DNA from: Leuconostoc citreum
Lineage (GTDB): Bacteria; Bacillota; Bacilli; Lactobacillales; Lactobacillaceae
Assembly (NCBI RefSeq): GCF_004354555.1
Contig: NZ_PUFH01000004.1
Coordinates: forward strand, 1 to 64,000
Direction of reading: 5' to 3'
Length of the DNA stretch: 64,000 bases
Shown: one piece after another, positions 1 through 9,379 of the stretch
How positions within the stretch are numbered: the stretch's first letter is position 1
How the letters are laid out: each line of letters begins with the position of its first letter
Made by a program: the position numbers and the translations under genes
Notes under the pieces: model-generated
The model's input: only the letters and a program-made list of their open reading frames with translations
Database searches by the model: none
What the model was told of the DNA's origin: nothing

Positions 1-18
1 TCCCTTCCTCTCCATTAT

Positions 19-91
19 GGACGCTTAGCTCAGCTGGGAGAGCACCTGCCTTACAAGCAGGGGGTCACAGGTTCGATCCCTGTAGCGTCCA
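19..91 (+). tRNA. tRNA-Val (UAC)
   Basis: Cloverleaf with acceptor GGACGCT/AGCGTCC and anticodon loop CTTACAA, anticodon TAC, which reads GUN valine codons. First gene of the array; discriminator A and no encoded CCA. The 18 bases before it hold nothing recognisable, so the array may continue upstream (often a 5S rRNA gene in this order, not visible here). Confidence 0.95.
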
Positions 92-132
92 TTGGCGAAA
101 GTCAAGAAACCGGCACGTCGGGATAAAGCGAT

Positions 133-205
133 GCCGACTTAGCTCAGTTGGTAGAGCACCGCTCTTGTAAAGCGGGGGTCGAAGGTTCGAGTCCTTTAGT
201 CGGCA
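133..205 (+). tRNA. tRNA-Thr (UGU)
   Basis: Acceptor GCCGACT/AGTCGGC, anticodon loop CTTGTAA with anticodon TGT. No CCA encoded. Second in the array, after tRNA-Val as in B. subtilis trnB; the tRNA-Lys that follows there is absent here. Confidence 0.95.
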
Positions 206-212
206 TGATTCT

Positions 213-284
213 GCGGAAGTAGTTCAGTGGTAGAACATCACCTTGCCATGGTGGGGGTCGCGGGTTCGAATCCCGTCTTCCGCT
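213..284 (+). tRNA. tRNA-Gly (GCC)
   Basis: Acceptor GCGGAAG/CTTCCGC, anticodon loop TTGCCAT with anticodon GCC, short D-loop typical of tRNA-Gly. Discriminator T, no CCA encoded. Confidence 0.95.
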
Positions 285-289
285 TGTAT

Positions 290-373
290 GCCGGCGTGGC
301 GGAATAGGCAGACGCACAGGACTTAAAATCCTGCGATAGAGATATCGTACCGGTTCGATCCCGGTCGCCGGCA
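290..373 (+). tRNA. tRNA-Leu (UAA)
   Basis: Class II tRNA of 84 nt with a long variable arm, acceptor GCCGGCG/CGCCGGC and anticodon loop CTTAAAA (TAA). No CCA encoded. Confidence 0.95.
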
Positions 374-378
374 TATAT

Positions 379-452
379 GCACCTATAGCGCAATTGGATA
401 GAGCGTCTGACTACGAATCAGGAGGTTGCAGGTTCGACTCCTGCTAGGTGCA
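379..452 (+). tRNA. tRNA-Arg (ACG)
   Basis: Acceptor GCACCTA/TAGGTGC, anticodon loop CTACGAA, anticodon ACG (A34 is normally deaminated to inosine). Last tRNA before the internal hairpin terminator at 455-483. Confidence 0.95.
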
Positions 453-454
453 TA

Positions 455-483
455 GAGGTTGAAGGAATTCAAACTCTTTTTTT
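455..483 (+). terminator. Terminator-like hairpin inside the tRNA array
   Basis: GAG-G-TTGAA, loop GGAA, TTCAA-A-CTC, then seven T. Eight base pairs with one G/A mismatch followed by a U-tract, between tRNA-Arg and tRNA-Pro. It has the form of an intrinsic terminator but lies inside an array of same-strand tRNA genes, so it is either partial or a processing signal. No convincing promoter was seen before tRNA-Pro. Confidence 0.6.
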
Positions 484-518
484 AAGTTTAAAGGGGCAGA
501 AGCTCTCGTAGAACTTTT

Positions 519-592
519 CGGGACGTAGCTCAGCTTGGTAGAGCACCTGGTTTGGGACCAGGGGGTCGCAGGTTCGAATCCTGTCGTCCCGA
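519..592 (+). tRNA. tRNA-Pro (UGG)
   Basis: Acceptor CGGGACG/CGTCCCG, anticodon loop TTTGGGA, anticodon TGG. First gene after the internal hairpin. A second proline tRNA (CGG) is at 40379-40452. Confidence 0.95.
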
Positions 593-619
593 TTGGCAAG
601 GAAAATTGTCAAAGACGAT

Positions 620-693
620 CGCGGTGTAGCTCAGCTGGCTAGAGCGTCCGGTTCATACCCGGGAGGTCGAGGGTTCGATCCCCCCTGCCGCGA
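620..693 (+). tRNA. tRNA-Met (CAU), elongator
   Basis: Anticodon loop TTCATAC. C1 pairs with G72, so it is not an initiator. Its sequence and its place after tRNA-Pro and before a second CAU tRNA match the elongator Met in the B. subtilis trnB order. The T-stem has an A50-C64 mismatch. No CCA encoded. Confidence 0.85.
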
Positions 694-708
694 TAGGCTC
701 GAGATATA

Positions 709-782
709 GGACCTTTAGCTCAGTTGGTTAGAGCAGACGGCTCATAACCGTCCGGTCGTTGGTTCGAGTCCAACAAGGTCCA
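709..782 (+). tRNA. tRNA-Ile2 (CAU, read as lysidine)
   Basis: Acceptor GGACCTT/AAGGTCC with anticodon loop CTCATAA. A CAU tRNA between elongator Met and Ser is Ile2 in trnB-type arrays; C34 would be converted to lysidine by TilS so that it reads AUA. The identity rests on synteny and similarity; annotation software may label it Met. Confidence 0.75.
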
Positions 783-811
783 TGCAGGACGAGAGTCAAG
801 CAAGAGATGAT

Positions 812-901
812 GGAGAATTACCCAAGTCTGGCTGAAGGGAACGGTCTTGAAAACCGTCAGGTCGAGAAATCGGCGCGTGGGTTCGAATCCCACATTCTCC
901 T
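812..901 (+). tRNA. tRNA-Ser (UGA)
   Basis: Class II tRNA of 90 nt, acceptor GGAGAAT/ATTCTCC, anticodon loop CTTGAAA (TGA), long variable arm. Discriminator T, no CCA encoded. Confidence 0.95.
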
Positions 902-928
902 TAGGTAGAGATACCAAAATAATATTAT

Positions 929-1002
<74 letters not shown>

Positions 1003-1004
1003 TT

Positions 1005-1078
1005 GGTCGCATGGTCTAGCTGGTTAGGACGCCTGCCTGTCACGCAGGAGATCGCGGGTTCGAGCCCCGCTGTGACCG
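1005..1078 (+). tRNA. tRNA-Asp (GUC)
   Basis: Acceptor GGTCGCA/TGTGACC, anticodon loop CTGTCAC, discriminator G as expected for Asp. Only two bases separate it from tRNA-fMet. Confidence 0.95.
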
Positions 1079-1102
1079 TTTAGTATGGGGACATACTAAG
1101 AT

Positions 1103-1175
1103 GGCTCTGTAGCTCAGTTGGTAGAGCATACGATTGAAGCTCGTAGTGTCGGCGGTTCGATTCCGTCCAGCGCCA
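1103..1175 (+). tRNA. tRNA-Phe (GAA)
   Basis: Anticodon loop TTGAAGC with anticodon GAA and G37. Acceptor GGCTCTG/CAGCGCC contains a U4-C69 mismatch where a Watson-Crick pair is expected; otherwise a normal cloverleaf. Confidence 0.92.
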
Positions 1176-1204
1176 TAGATGTCTCAGGGCATCCAGTAAG
1201 AGAT

Positions 1205-1275
<71 letters not shown>

Positions 1276-1297
1276 TTTATGTTGAGAAGCATAAGAA

Positions 1298-1371
1298 GGG
1301 CCTGTAGCTCAGTTGGTTAGAGCACTGTGTTGATAACGCAGGGGTCACAGGTTCGAGTCCTGTCAGGCCCA
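1298..1371 (+). tRNA. tRNA-Ile (GAU)
   Basis: Acceptor GGGCCTG/CAGGCCC, anticodon loop TTGATAA (GAT). Last gene of the array, followed at once by an intrinsic terminator. Confidence 0.95.
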
Positions 1372-1378
1372 TGATGAA

Positions 1379-1406
1379 GGATGTTTCAATGGAAACATCC
1401 TTTTTT
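1379..1406 (+). terminator. Terminator of the tRNA array
   Basis: Nine-bp perfect stem GGATGTTTC/GAAACATCC with loop AATG and six T. Eight bases downstream of tRNA-Ile. Confidence 0.92.
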
Positions 1407-1408
1407 GT

Positions 1409-1437
1409 TTGCCTTTTCTTACTGTTTCCGTTACAAT
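1409..1437 (+). promoter_or_regulatory. Sigma-A promoter of serS
   Basis: TTGCCT, 17-bp spacer, TACAAT. Places the transcript start near 1444, just before the T-box leader. Confidence 0.65.
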
Positions 1438-1443
1438 TAATAC

Positions 1444-1680
1444 ATAATTTAACTTACCATAAGTAGACTATTCTAGAAAGTTGTTGGGTGATGAAAAACA
1501 ACCAGTTGAAATTCCAGTAAGTTCCAATAGTGGGTAATGCCACTCGGTTAGCTCCGTTATCAGGTGATAATAAGTGTTATTTGCTTTGGCATTAAAGTAG
1601 ATAAAAACTGGGTGGTACCACGGAAGCGCGTTTTCGTCCCTATTCCTACAAGGTTTAGAGGGGAAACGCGTTTTTGTATA
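1444..1680 (+). promoter_or_regulatory. T-box leader (tRNA-Ser responsive) of serS
   Basis: Contains the hallmark T-box GGTGGTACCACGG (1611-1623) that pairs with the uncharged tRNA acceptor end. The terminator CGCGTTT.../AAACGCG plus T-run (1627-1675) competes with the antiterminator. The base of Stem I is ACTATT (about 1468) with AATAGT (about 1527). The codon TCC at 1523-1525, just above that helix, is the best specifier candidate and reads serine, matching the gene. Together with the promoter and array terminator this fills the 334-bp gap before serS. Confidence 0.88.
1627..1675 (+). terminator. T-box attenuator terminator before serS
   Basis: CGCGTTT at 1627-1633 pairs with AAACGCG ending at 1670, and CCC of the T-box side pairs with the following GGGG; five T follow. 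Formed when tRNA-Ser is charged. Confidence 0.8.
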
Positions 1681-1705
1681 CTATAGATATTATGGAGGAT
1701 AAACT

Positions 1706-3016
1706 ATGTTAGATATAAAATATTTACGGAAAAATGTGGCAGAGGCAACTCGCCGTTTACAGGATCGAGGCATCGAATCTGAGAAGTTAACGACATTATT
1801 AAGTTTGGATAAAGCGCGTCGTGAGGCGATACAACAGGTAGAAAGCCTAAAAGCTCAAAGAAATGAAGTCTCTGATAAAATTGCTTACGCGAAGCGTAAT
1901 AAAACTGATGCTAGTGAGGCTATTCTTGCAATGCAAGAAGTCGGATCAAAGATCAAAGCACTGGATGCAAGACAAGCAAGTCTTGATATGGAAGTTAAAA
2001 ATTTAGCAGCTCATCTTCCTAACTTAGCTGCGTCTGATGTGCCGGTAGGACCTGATGAAGCAGCAAATGTTGAACAACGTGTTTGGGAACCTAAGACATA
2101 TGGCCAAAGATTGAAAGCACACCAAGAGGCACCAGAATGGTTAAAAGCACATTATGAGGTGGGCGAGACGCTTGGTATTTTAGATTTTGAAAGGGGTGCT
2201 AAGGTATCAGGTGCACGTTTTCTTTATTATGTGGGTGATGGCGCACGACTTGAGCGAGCTGTGTATAATTTCATGTTAGATGAGCACCGTCAAGAAGGCT
2301 ACACTGAAATGATTACGCCAATTGTGGTTAATGATGCTGCGATGTTTGGCACCGGTCAATATCCTAAATTTCAAGACGATGCATATCGTGTTGAGGGACT
2401 TGAACAGACTTATATTCCGACTGCTGAAGTGCCATTAACTAATTATTATTCAGGGGAAACACTACCAGCTGAAGACTTGCCGATTAAATTTACAGCGTTA
2501 TCACCATCATTTCGTAAAGAGGCAGGTGCTGCTGGTAAAGATACGCGTGGCTTAATTCGGTTACATCAATTCAATAAAGTTGAAATGGTGAAGTTTACTA
2601 AGCCTGAACAATCATATGAAGAGCTTGAAAGTATGACGGCCAATGCAGAAAATATTCTGCAGAAACTTGGGTTACCATATCATGTCATTCTGCTGTCAAC
2701 CGGCGATATGGGATTTTCAGCAGCTAAAACATATGACGTTGAAGTTTGGATGCCACAACAACAAGTTTACCGAGAAATATCTTCTGTCTCAAATACGGAG
2801 GACTTTCAAGCGCGTCGCATGCATATCACATATCGCAATGAAGCAGGACAACTAGCTCTGGTTCATACGCTTAATGGTTCTGGCCTTGCTGTGGGAAGAA
2901 CAGTAGCTGCTATATTAGAGAATTACCAAAATCCCGATGGTAGTGTGACAGTGCCTGAGGTGCTACGCCCTTATTTGGGTGGCCAAGATAAATTGATGGC
3001 AACGCCACATCATTAA
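1706..3016 (+). CDS. serS: Seryl-tRNA synthetase
   Basis: Charges tRNA-Ser with serine in the cytosol. The 436-aa length is typical of bacterial SerRS. The N-terminal third (about residues 30-105) is the long antiparallel coiled-coil arm that contacts the tRNA variable arm. Class II motif 2 is visible as FRKE (about 269-272), motif 3 as [10 protein letters not shown] near 389. The ATG has a GGAGG ribosome binding site. It is transcribed alone behind a T-box leader whose proposed specifier is a serine codon, so expression should rise when tRNA-Ser is uncharged. A terminator follows. Confidence 0.97.
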   Translation: MLDIKYLRKNVAEATRRLQDRGIESEKLTTLLSLDKARREAIQQVESLKAQRNEVSDKIAYAKRNKTDASEAILAMQEVGSKIKALDARQASLDMEVKNLAAHLPNLAASDVPVGPDEAANVEQRVWEPKTYGQRLKAHQEAPEWLKAHYEVGETLGILDFERGAKVSGARFLYYVGDGARLERAVYNFMLDEHRQEGYTEMITPIVVNDAAMFGTGQYPKFQDDAYRVEGLEQTYIPTAEVPLTNYYSGETLPAEDLPIKFTALSPSFRKEAGAAGKDTRGLIRLHQFNKVEMVKFTKPEQSYEELESMTANAENILQKLGLPYHVILLSTGDMGFSAAKTYDVEVWMPQQQVYREISSVSNTEDFQARRMHITYRNEAGQLALVHTLNGSGLAVGRTVAAILENYQNPDGSVTVPEVLRPYLGGQDKLMATPHH

Positions 3017-3024
3017 TGTACTAA

Positions 3025-3050
3025 AAGTCTGTATTTATCAGGCTTTTTTT
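3025..3050 (+). terminator. Terminator of serS
   Basis: AAGTCTG / CAGGCTT stem (one G-T pair) with a 7-nt loop and a run of seven T. Confidence 0.8.
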
Positions 3051-3112
3051 GCTACAATTGACAGTAGACTATTGTGCGCTAAAACACACAAATTTATATT
3101 TCAGAGGAGAAA

Positions 3113-3136
3113 CACACAACCTACTAGCGTTGTGTG
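3113..3136 (+). promoter_or_regulatory. Hairpin between the Shine-Dalgarno and start codon of secA
   Basis: CACACAAC (3113-3120) and GTTGTGTG (3129-3136) form a perfect 8-bp stem with an 8-nt loop. The only good Shine-Dalgarno, AGAGGAGA (about 3103-3110), is 36 nt from the ATG at 3146; folding would bring them within normal spacing. CACACAA at 3085-3091 could pair with TTGTGTG instead and enclose the Shine-Dalgarno. TTGACA at 3058-3063 is a possible -35 but no good -10 follows. Confidence 0.55.
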
Positions 3137-3145
3137 CTAAAAATA

Positions 3146-5560
3146 ATGGCAAATCCAATACGAAAACTAGTTGATAATTCAAAAAAACAACTAAAAAAAT
3201 TAAATCATATTGCTGATAAAGTTGAGGACTACGCTGACGAGATGGCGGCTTTGTCTGATGAAGCACTTCAGGCCAAAACGCCGGTATTTAAAGAAAAAAT
3301 TGCTGATGCTTTGCGTGATGTGACAGAGACAGATAAACAAAATAAAGTACTAGCAAAAACATTAGATGCACTCTTGCCGGAAGCATTTGCGGTTGCACGT
3401 GAAGCAGCAAAACGCGTGTTGGGATTGTATCCATTTCGCGTGCAGATCATGGGTGCTGCTGTTTTAAATGACGGTAACTTGGCTGAAATGCGAACGGGTG
3501 AAGGAAAAACATTGACGGCCACTATGGCGGTCTATTTGAACGCGCTAACAGGCCGTGGCGTACATGTAGTCACTGTAAACGACTATCTTTCCGCACGAGA
3601 TGCCGAGCAAATGGGGCAGTTATATAATTGGTTAGGTCTATCTGTTGGGGTCAACGTAGGTGACGCGCCAGCTGAGGAAAAACGTGCTGCTTATGATGCA
3701 GATATCACGTACTCAACGAACTTTAATATTGGTTTTGATTATCTACGTGATAACATGGTGAGACGTGCTGAAGAACGTGTCATGCAGCGAGGTTTGAATT
3801 TTGCGTTAATTGATGAAGCTGATTCTATCTTGATTGATACAGCACGTACACCGTTGATTATTTCGGGACCAGGATCAGGTGTTTCTCAGTTGTATGGGCG
3901 TGCAGATCGTTTTGTAAAAACATTACAACAAGATGAAGACTACAAGATTGACGAAGAAGCAAAAACGACAATGCTCACCAACGATGGCATCCATAAAGGC
4001 GAAATTTTCTTTAATCTAGATAACCTTTATGATGCTGGAGATACAGCTTTAACACATCATATTGACCAAGCGTTACGTGCGAATTTCAATTATATCAATG
4101 ATAAAGACTACGTTGTACAAGATGGTGAGGTCAAGTTAATTGACCAATCTACTGGACGTATTTCTGAAGGCACACGCCTATCTGACGGCTTGCATCAAGC
4201 AATTGAGGCTAAAGAGGGTGTTGAAATTCAAGAAGAAAACAAATCTATGGCACAAATCACGTACCAAAACTTGTTTAGAATGTATAAAAAGCTGTCTGGT
4301 ATGACAGGAACAGCTAAGACTGAAGAAGAAGAGTTACGCGAAATTTATAATATGGAAGTCATTACTATTCCAACCAATCGGCCAATCAAACGAGTTGATT
4401 ACCCTGATTTGCTATATCCATCTATTCGTGCTAAATATAATGCCGTTGTCAAATTAATCCAAGAATTACATGAAAAGGGTCAACCTATTCTTATTGGTAC
4501 GGGATCAGTTGAGTCGTCAGAATTACTATCAAAAATTTTGATGGCACAAAATGTACCGCATAACGTACTTAACGCTAAAAATAATGCCAAAGAAGCTGAA
4601 ATTATTGCTAACGCGGGGCAACGCGGGGCCGTGACAGTAGCGACGAACATGGCGGGTCGAGGCACTGATATTAAGCTTGGCCCTGGTGTAGCTGATTTGG
4701 GTGGTTTGGCAGTTATTGCTACAGAACGTCATGAGTCACGACGTATTGATAATCAATTGCGTGGTCGTGCAGGTCGTCAAGGTGATGATGGCTTCTCACA
4801 GTTTTTCTTATCACTAGAAGATGACTTGATGATTCGTTTTGGTGCGGAACGTATTAGAGCTGTTTGGGAACGGATGAATCTGGATGAAGAAGAGACGGTT
4901 ATTAAAAATCGGTTAATTACACGTTCAGTTGAATCGGCTCAAAAGCGTGTGGAAGGCAATAACTATGATACACGTAAAAACGTTTTGCAATATGATGATG
5001 TGGTACGAGAACAACGTGAATTAATTTATCATCAACGAGATATCATCATTGATGAGTCACAATCATTGGATTGGGTTTTGATGCCAATGGTTTCACGTAC
5101 GATCAATCGCGTAGTGACAGCACAAACAAAAAGTAAAAAGCCTTCAGAATGGCAGTTACAACAAATCATTGTCTTTGCGGAAAATGTGCTTGTCAACGAA
5201 GATGCGCTGACTGAAAATGATTTGTCTGGCTTTTCACGAGAAGATATTGAAGCGAAGTTATATGCCCTGGCAAAGGAAAACTACGCTAACAAAAAGCGGC
5301 AATTATATGAACCGGAGCAAATGTTAGAATTTGAGAAGGTTGTGATTTTGCGTGCTGTAGACCAACATTGGACAGATCATATTGACGCACTGGATCGTTT
5401 GCGTCAAGGGGTTGGTTTACGCGGCTACGGCCAGCTGAATCCGTTAATCGAATATCAGAATGAAGCTTTTGAAAACTTTAATAAGATGATTGCTGATGTG
5501 GAATATGATGCGACGCGTACATTTATGAAAGCTGAAATTCGTCAGAACTTGAAGGCGTAG
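3146..5560 (+). CDS. secA: Preprotein translocase ATPase SecA
   Basis: Motor that pushes unfolded preproteins through SecYEG at the membrane. The 804-aa protein shows the DEAD-type motor: Walker A in MRTGEGKT (about 115-122), Walker [12 protein letters not shown] (about 221-231), the helicase signature GRAGRQGD, and a preprotein crosslinking domain between. I chose ATG 3146 (MANPIRK) because SecA proteins begin this way; GTG 3134 is the only other in-frame option, since a stop lies at 3125. The C-terminal cysteine-rich zinc motif found in B. subtilis SecA is absent; the protein ends at EIRQNLKA, as I recall for lactobacilli. Next to prfB, the housekeeping SecA1 position. Confidence 0.97.
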   Translation: MANPIRKLVDNSKKQLKKLNHIADKVEDYADEMAALSDEALQAKTPVFKEKIADALRDVTETDKQNKVLAKTLDALLPEAFAVAREAAKRVLGLYPFRVQIMGAAVLNDGNLAEMRTGEGKTLTATMAVYLNALTGRGVHVVTVNDYLSARDAEQMGQLYNWLGLSVGVNVGDAPAEEKRAAYDADITYSTNFNIGFDYLRDNMVRRAEERVMQRGLNFALIDEADSILIDTARTPLIISGPGSGVSQLYGRADRFVKTLQQDEDYKIDEEAKTTMLTNDGIHKGEIFFNLDNLYDAGDTALTHHIDQALRANFNYINDKDYVVQDGEVKLIDQSTGRISEGTRLSDGLHQAIEAKEGVEIQEENKSMAQITYQNLFRMYKKLSGMTGTAKTEEEELREIYNMEVITIPTNRPIKRVDYPDLLYPSIRAKYNAVVKLIQELHEKGQPILIGTGSVESSELLSKILMAQNVPHNVLNAKNNAKEAEIIANAGQRGAVTVATNMAGRGTDIKLGPGVADLGGLAVIATERHESRRIDNQLRGRAGRQGDDGFSQFFLSLEDDLMIRFGAERIRAVWERMNLDEEETVIKNRLITRSVESAQKRVEGNNYDTRKNVLQYDDVVREQRELIYHQRDIIIDESQSLDWVLMPMVSRTINRVVTAQTKSKKPSEWQLQQIIVFAENVLVNEDALTENDLSGFSREDIEAKLYALAKENYANKKRQLYEPEQMLEFEKVVILRAVDQHWTDHIDALDRLRQGVGLRGYGQLNPLIEYQNEAFENFNKMIADVEYDATRTFMKAEIRQNLKA

Positions 5561-5595
5561 TTTTTAGATTCCTTTATAGATAATGCAATAACAGG

Positions 5596-5620
5596 AGCGA
5601 GCCAAAGTGTTCGCTTTTAT
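5596..5620 (+). terminator. Weak hairpin terminator between secA and prfB
   Basis: AGCGAGC / GTTCGCT, 7 bp with one G-T pair, followed by TTTAT. The T-tract is short, so read-through into prfB is likely. Confidence 0.45.
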
Positions 5621-5637
5621 TTTGAGAGGGTAAAGAC

Positions 5638-6756
5638 ATGGAAATTATTGATGCTAAGCATGCGTTAGCAGACATACAAGAAAATATTGCGCGTTTTCAA
5701 GGCACTTTAGATCTAGAAGCGTTAACGGAAGAAATTGCCGATTTTGAAAACCGTATGACAGAACCTGGATTTTGGGATGATAATACAAAAGCGCAAAAAG
5801 TTATCGAAGAAAACAATGTGCTAAAGAATCGGCGCGACTCATTTTTGAATTTAACGAATCAGGCTGAAGAAATTGAAGTCTTAATTGATATGCTCGCTGA
5901 AGATCCTGGAGATGTTGATACAGCTACTGAATTGGCAGACAGCATTGCACAAGCCCAAAAAGATGTTGAGGCTTACAATCTGGAACAGTTACTAACGGAA
6001 CCATACGACGCTAATAATGCCATTTTAGAAGTTCATCCTGGCTCGGGGGGAACAGAATCAACGGACTGGGGTGCAAACTTATATCGGATGTATACGCGTT
6101 GGGCTCAACAGCATGGCTTCCAAGTTGATGTGTTAGACTACCATGCTGGAGATGAAGCCGGCATTGATAGTGCGACAATAAAAATTACTGGGCATAATGC
6201 GTTTGGCTTTTTACGAAGTGAAAAAGGCGTACATCGTTTTGTTCGTATCTCACCTTTTGATTCAGCAGGCCGCCGTCATACTAGTTTTGTCAGTGTTGAT
6301 GTGATGCCAGAGTTAGATGACACTATTGAAGTTGAAGTCCGCGACGATGATATTAAGATGGATGTCTTTCGTTCTGGTGGTGCTGGTGGGCAGAACGTCA
6401 ATAAAGTTTCAACTGGTGTGCGCCTAACCCACGAACCAACAGGGATTGTTGTGTCATCAACAGTGGAACGAACACAGTACGGTAACCGTGATTACGCCAT
6501 GAAGCTCTTGAAAAGTAAATTATACCAGCTCGAACTTGAGAAACAAGAGGCTGAGCGGGCTGCTTTAACTGGTGAAAAAATGGAAAATGGTTGGGGATCA
6601 CAAATTCGTTCATACGTATTGCATCCTTACCAGATGGTTAAAGATCACCGAACAAATTATGAAACAAATCAACCACAGCAAGTATTAGATGGTGATTTGG
6701 ACCCGTTCATTAATGCTTATTTACAATGGCAATTAAGCTTAAAAAATCCAAATTAA
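5638..6756 (+). CDS. prfB: Peptide chain release factor 2
   Basis: Recognises UGA and UAA stop codons and triggers peptidyl-tRNA hydrolysis. The 372-aa protein shows the SPF codon-recognition tripeptide (205-207) and the catalytic GGQ (250-252, in GGQNVN). In most bacteria the gene has an in-frame UGA at about codon 25 read by +1 frameshifting. Here codons 22-25 are GGC ACT TTA GAT and the frame is open throughout, so autoregulatory frameshifting is absent. The ATG has a GAGAGGG ribosome binding site. Downstream of secA as in other Firmicutes. Confidence 0.97.
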   Translation: MEIIDAKHALADIQENIARFQGTLDLEALTEEIADFENRMTEPGFWDDNTKAQKVIEENNVLKNRRDSFLNLTNQAEEIEVLIDMLAEDPGDVDTATELADSIAQAQKDVEAYNLEQLLTEPYDANNAILEVHPGSGGTESTDWGANLYRMYTRWAQQHGFQVDVLDYHAGDEAGIDSATIKITGHNAFGFLRSEKGVHRFVRISPFDSAGRRHTSFVSVDVMPELDDTIEVEVRDDDIKMDVFRSGGAGGQNVNKVSTGVRLTHEPTGIVVSSTVERTQYGNRDYAMKLLKSKLYQLELEKQEAERAALTGEKMENGWGSQIRSYVLHPYQMVKDHRTNYETNQPQQVLDGDLDPFINAYLQWQLSLKNPN

Positions 6757-6757
6757 G

Positions 6758-6783
6758 GTCGAAACAATATGTTTCGGCTTTTT
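6758..6783 (+). terminator. Terminator of prfB
   Basis: GTCGAAAC / GTTTCGGC stem with loop AATAT and five T. Confidence 0.88.
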
Positions 6784-6802
6784 CCATTATCAAACATATT
6801 AG

Positions 6803-6848
6803 TTTCTAACAATAGTCTAATGCGTTATAATATAAGTCAACATTAGAC
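6803..6848 (+). promoter_or_regulatory. clpC promoter with flanking inverted repeat
   Basis: TTTCTA, 17 bp, TATAAT (6826-6831). GTCTAATG at 6815-6822 and CATTAGAC at 6841-6848 are perfect 8-bp inverted repeats around the -10 and start point. I could not find a convincing CtsR heptad repeat. Confidence 0.55.
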
Positions 6849-6878
6849 ATTAACTGCCTAAAAAATGGAGGGCATAAC

Positions 6879-9344
6879 ATGGATAACAAATATACATCAA
6901 GTGCACAGAATGTGCTGGTTTTGGCTCAAGAACAAGCAAAATATTTTAAACACCAGGCTGTAGGAACAGAGCACCTATTGTTAGCCTTAGCAATTGAAAA
7001 AGAAGGCATTGCAAGCAAAATTCTTGGCCAATTCAACGTGACCGATGATGATATTCGCGAGGAAATTGAACATTTTACCGGTTATGGCATGACATCGCGC
7101 TATGATAAAAATGTCTATTTACCCTATTCGCCAAAAGCTGGCGACATACTTCGTCAATCAGGCGAAGAATCACGCGCGCTAGCACAGACCCAAGTTGGTA
7201 CAGAGCATGTGCTGTTAGCCTTATTACAGGATGAGAGTATCTTATCATCGCGTATTTTATTAGCGTTGGATGCCAATTTACAAGAAATGCGCCGAGCAAT
7301 TTTGCGGAAACTTGGTGTCACCGATGTACGCAAGCAAATGAAGCAACGTGACAAACAGCAATCACAAGGGACACCAACCCTGGATAGTTTGGCACGTAAC
7401 TTAACACAACGTGCTAAAGATAATAAAATGGATCCCATTATTGGGCGCTCAAAAGAGGTGCGTCGTGTTGTACAAATTTTGTCACGACGTACAAAAAATA
7501 ATCCGGTATTGATTGGTGAACCAGGTGTTGGTAAAACAGCTATAGCTGAAGGTTTAGCGCAAAGAATTATTGCTAATGATGTTCCAGACACATTGAAAAA
7601 TAAGCGATTGATGGCATTAGATATGGGCTCTCTGGTCGCTGGCACAAAGTACCGTGGTGAATTTGAAGATCGCTTGAAGAAAATTATTGAAGAGATTTAT
7701 CAAGATGGACAGGTGATTCTGTTTATCGATGAGCTACATACTTTAATTGGTGCTGGCGGGGCTGAAGGGGCTATCGACGCTTCAAACATTTTAAAGCCAG
7801 CTTTAGCAAGAGGTGAATTACAGACCTTGGGCGCAACGACTTTTGATGAATATCAAAAATATGTCGAGTCGGATGCAGCCTTGGAGCGACGATTTGCGCC
7901 GGTGACGGTGGATGAGCCATCACAAGAAGATGCCATCAGTATTTTGAAGGGTATTCGTTCTAAATTTGAAAGTCATCATCAAGTAGCGATTGATGATGCT
8001 GCGATTATTGCTGCAGTAAAACTATCATCGCGGTATATTACAGACCGTTTTTTGCCTGATAAGGCGATTGATTTAATGGACGAAGCTGGTGCGAAGGTTC
8101 GTATTGATGCGATTAATCGGCCAAACCCAGTGAATAAAAACAAAGCCAAATTGGCTGAGACAGTTGCGGCTAAAGAAGCAGCAATTACTGCGCTTGATTT
8201 TGAAGGTGCAGCTAAATTGCGCACCGAAGAAGTACGCTTAAAAAAGCGTATCAATAAAGCTGAAGCAAAGTTGGCGGATGATACACAACAAAATTACCAT
8301 CTTCACGTGACTGAAGAAGATATTGCAGAAGTAATTTCACAGCAAACGGGTGTACCGTTAACGCAACTGGAGAAAAATGAACAGCAGCGTTTAGTCAATT
8401 TAGAAGCTGTCCTTGGTCGACGTGTCATTGGTCAGAAAGCAGCGATTTCTGCTGTGGCACGTGCAATTCGTCGTGCACGTTCAGGCTTGAAAGACCCTAA
8501 TCGGCCAATTGGTACTTTTATGTTTTTGGGTCCAACAGGTGTCGGTAAAACAGAGCTTGCTAAGGCATTAGCGGAAGCCATGTTTGGTAGTCAAGAAAAT
8601 ATGATTCGTATTGATATGTCGGAATATCAAGAACGTTGGTCAGCTTCTCGACTTGTAGGCTCAGCACCAGGTTACGTAGGATATGATGAAGGTGGACAGC
8701 TAACCGAACAAGTGAGAAACCATCCTTATTCCGTGGTGTTACTGGATGAAGCAGAAAAAGCGCACCAAGATATTTTTAATTTGATGCTACAAGTGTTTGA
8801 CGATGGTTTTTTGACGGATTCAAAAGGTCGTAAAGTTGATTTTCGTAATACAATTATCATCATGACTTCTAACTTGGGGGCAACACGTTTGCGTGATGAA
8901 AAATCAGTTGGTTTTGGCGCAGTTGATTTGAAAAATAATCATGCTGCGATGGCTGAAAAAATTCGTGAGACGCTAAAAGAAACATTCCGTCCAGAATTTA
9001 TTAATCGCTTGGATGAAGCGGTCGTATTTGAACCACTAACAAAAGATGAGTTACATCAAATTGTTAAATTAATGAGCCGCACAGTACTACAGCGCGTAGC
9101 AGAGCAAGGTATATCTGTTAAAATAACGCCTGCAGCGATTGATGTCGTTGCTAGTGCCGGATTTGATCCAGAGTATGGTGCACGACCAATTCGACGGGCT
9201 TTGCAGACAAAGATTGAAGACGTTTTGAGTGAAGAATTGTTGCGTGGTCAGATTACCACTGATACGACTGTGACGATTGGTGCGAAAAACGGGGATATTA
9301 GACTAAGCATTAAACCTATCGATAAAGTAGCAGCTAAAGCTTAA
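6879..9344 (+). CDS. clpC: ATP-dependent Clp protease ATP-binding subunit ClpC
   Basis: AAA+ unfoldase that feeds proteins to ClpP. The 821-aa protein has the ClpC architecture: two Clp N repeats (about 1-145), first AAA domain with GEPGVGKT (about 213-220), a UVR/M-type coiled-coil insert (about 400-470), and second AAA domain with GPTGVGKT (about 551-558). Length and the insert fit ClpC better than ClpE (no zinc finger) or ClpB (short insert). The ATG follows GGAGGG. It stands alone here; the ctsR-mcsA-mcsB genes that precede clpC in B. subtilis are absent. Convergent with comC. Confidence 0.95.
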   Translation: MDNKYTSSAQNVLVLAQEQAKYFKHQAVGTEHLLLALAIEKEGIASKILGQFNVTDDDIREEIEHFTGYGMTSRYDKNVYLPYSPKAGDILRQSGEESRALAQTQVGTEHVLLALLQDESILSSRILLALDANLQEMRRAILRKLGVTDVRKQMKQRDKQQSQGTPTLDSLARNLTQRAKDNKMDPIIGRSKEVRRVVQILSRRTKNNPVLIGEPGVGKTAIAEGLAQRIIANDVPDTLKNKRLMALDMGSLVAGTKYRGEFEDRLKKIIEEIYQDGQVILFIDELHTLIGAGGAEGAIDASNILKPALARGELQTLGATTFDEYQKYVESDAALERRFAPVTVDEPSQEDAISILKGIRSKFESHHQVAIDDAAIIAAVKLSSRYITDRFLPDKAIDLMDEAGAKVRIDAINRPNPVNKNKAKLAETVAAKEAAITALDFEGAAKLRTEEVRLKKRINKAEAKLADDTQQNYHLHVTEEDIAEVISQQTGVPLTQLEKNEQQRLVNLEAVLGRRVIGQKAAISAVARAIRRARSGLKDPNRPIGTFMFLGPTGVGKTELAKALAEAMFGSQENMIRIDMSEYQERWSASRLVGSAPGYVGYDEGGQLTEQVRNHPYSVVLLDEAEKAHQDIFNLMLQVFDDGFLTDSKGRKVDFRNTIIIMTSNLGATRLRDEKSVGFGAVDLKNNHAAMAEKIRETLKETFRPEFINRLDEAVVFEPLTKDELHQIVKLMSRTVLQRVAEQGISVKITPAAIDVVASAGFDPEYGARPIRRALQTKIEDVLSEELLRGQITTDTTVTIGAKNGDIRLSIKPIDKVAAKA

Positions 9345-9379
9345 AAGCCATCACTTAACAAAATAAGTGATGGCTTTTT
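9343..9379. terminator. Bidirectional terminator between clpC and comC
   Basis: AAAAGCCATCACTTA / TAAGTGATGGCTTTTT, about 15 bp with a 6-nt loop. It overlaps the 3' ends of both convergent genes and has A/T tails on both sides. Confidence 0.93.

Noticed and set aside
3146-5560. Accessory SecA2 rather than SecA1
   Set aside because: The locus (secA-prfB) and conserved motor motifs fit the housekeeping SecA; lack of the C-terminal zinc motif is seen in other lactic acid bacteria.
6811-6855. CtsR operator upstream of clpC
   Set aside because: The closest match (AGTCAAC...AGACATT) fits the GGTCAAA heptads too poorly.
7154-7645. 163-codon minus-strand open frame inside clpC
   Set aside because: Antisense to the conserved AAA domain, with no ribosome binding site and no recognisable protein; a codon-bias shadow.
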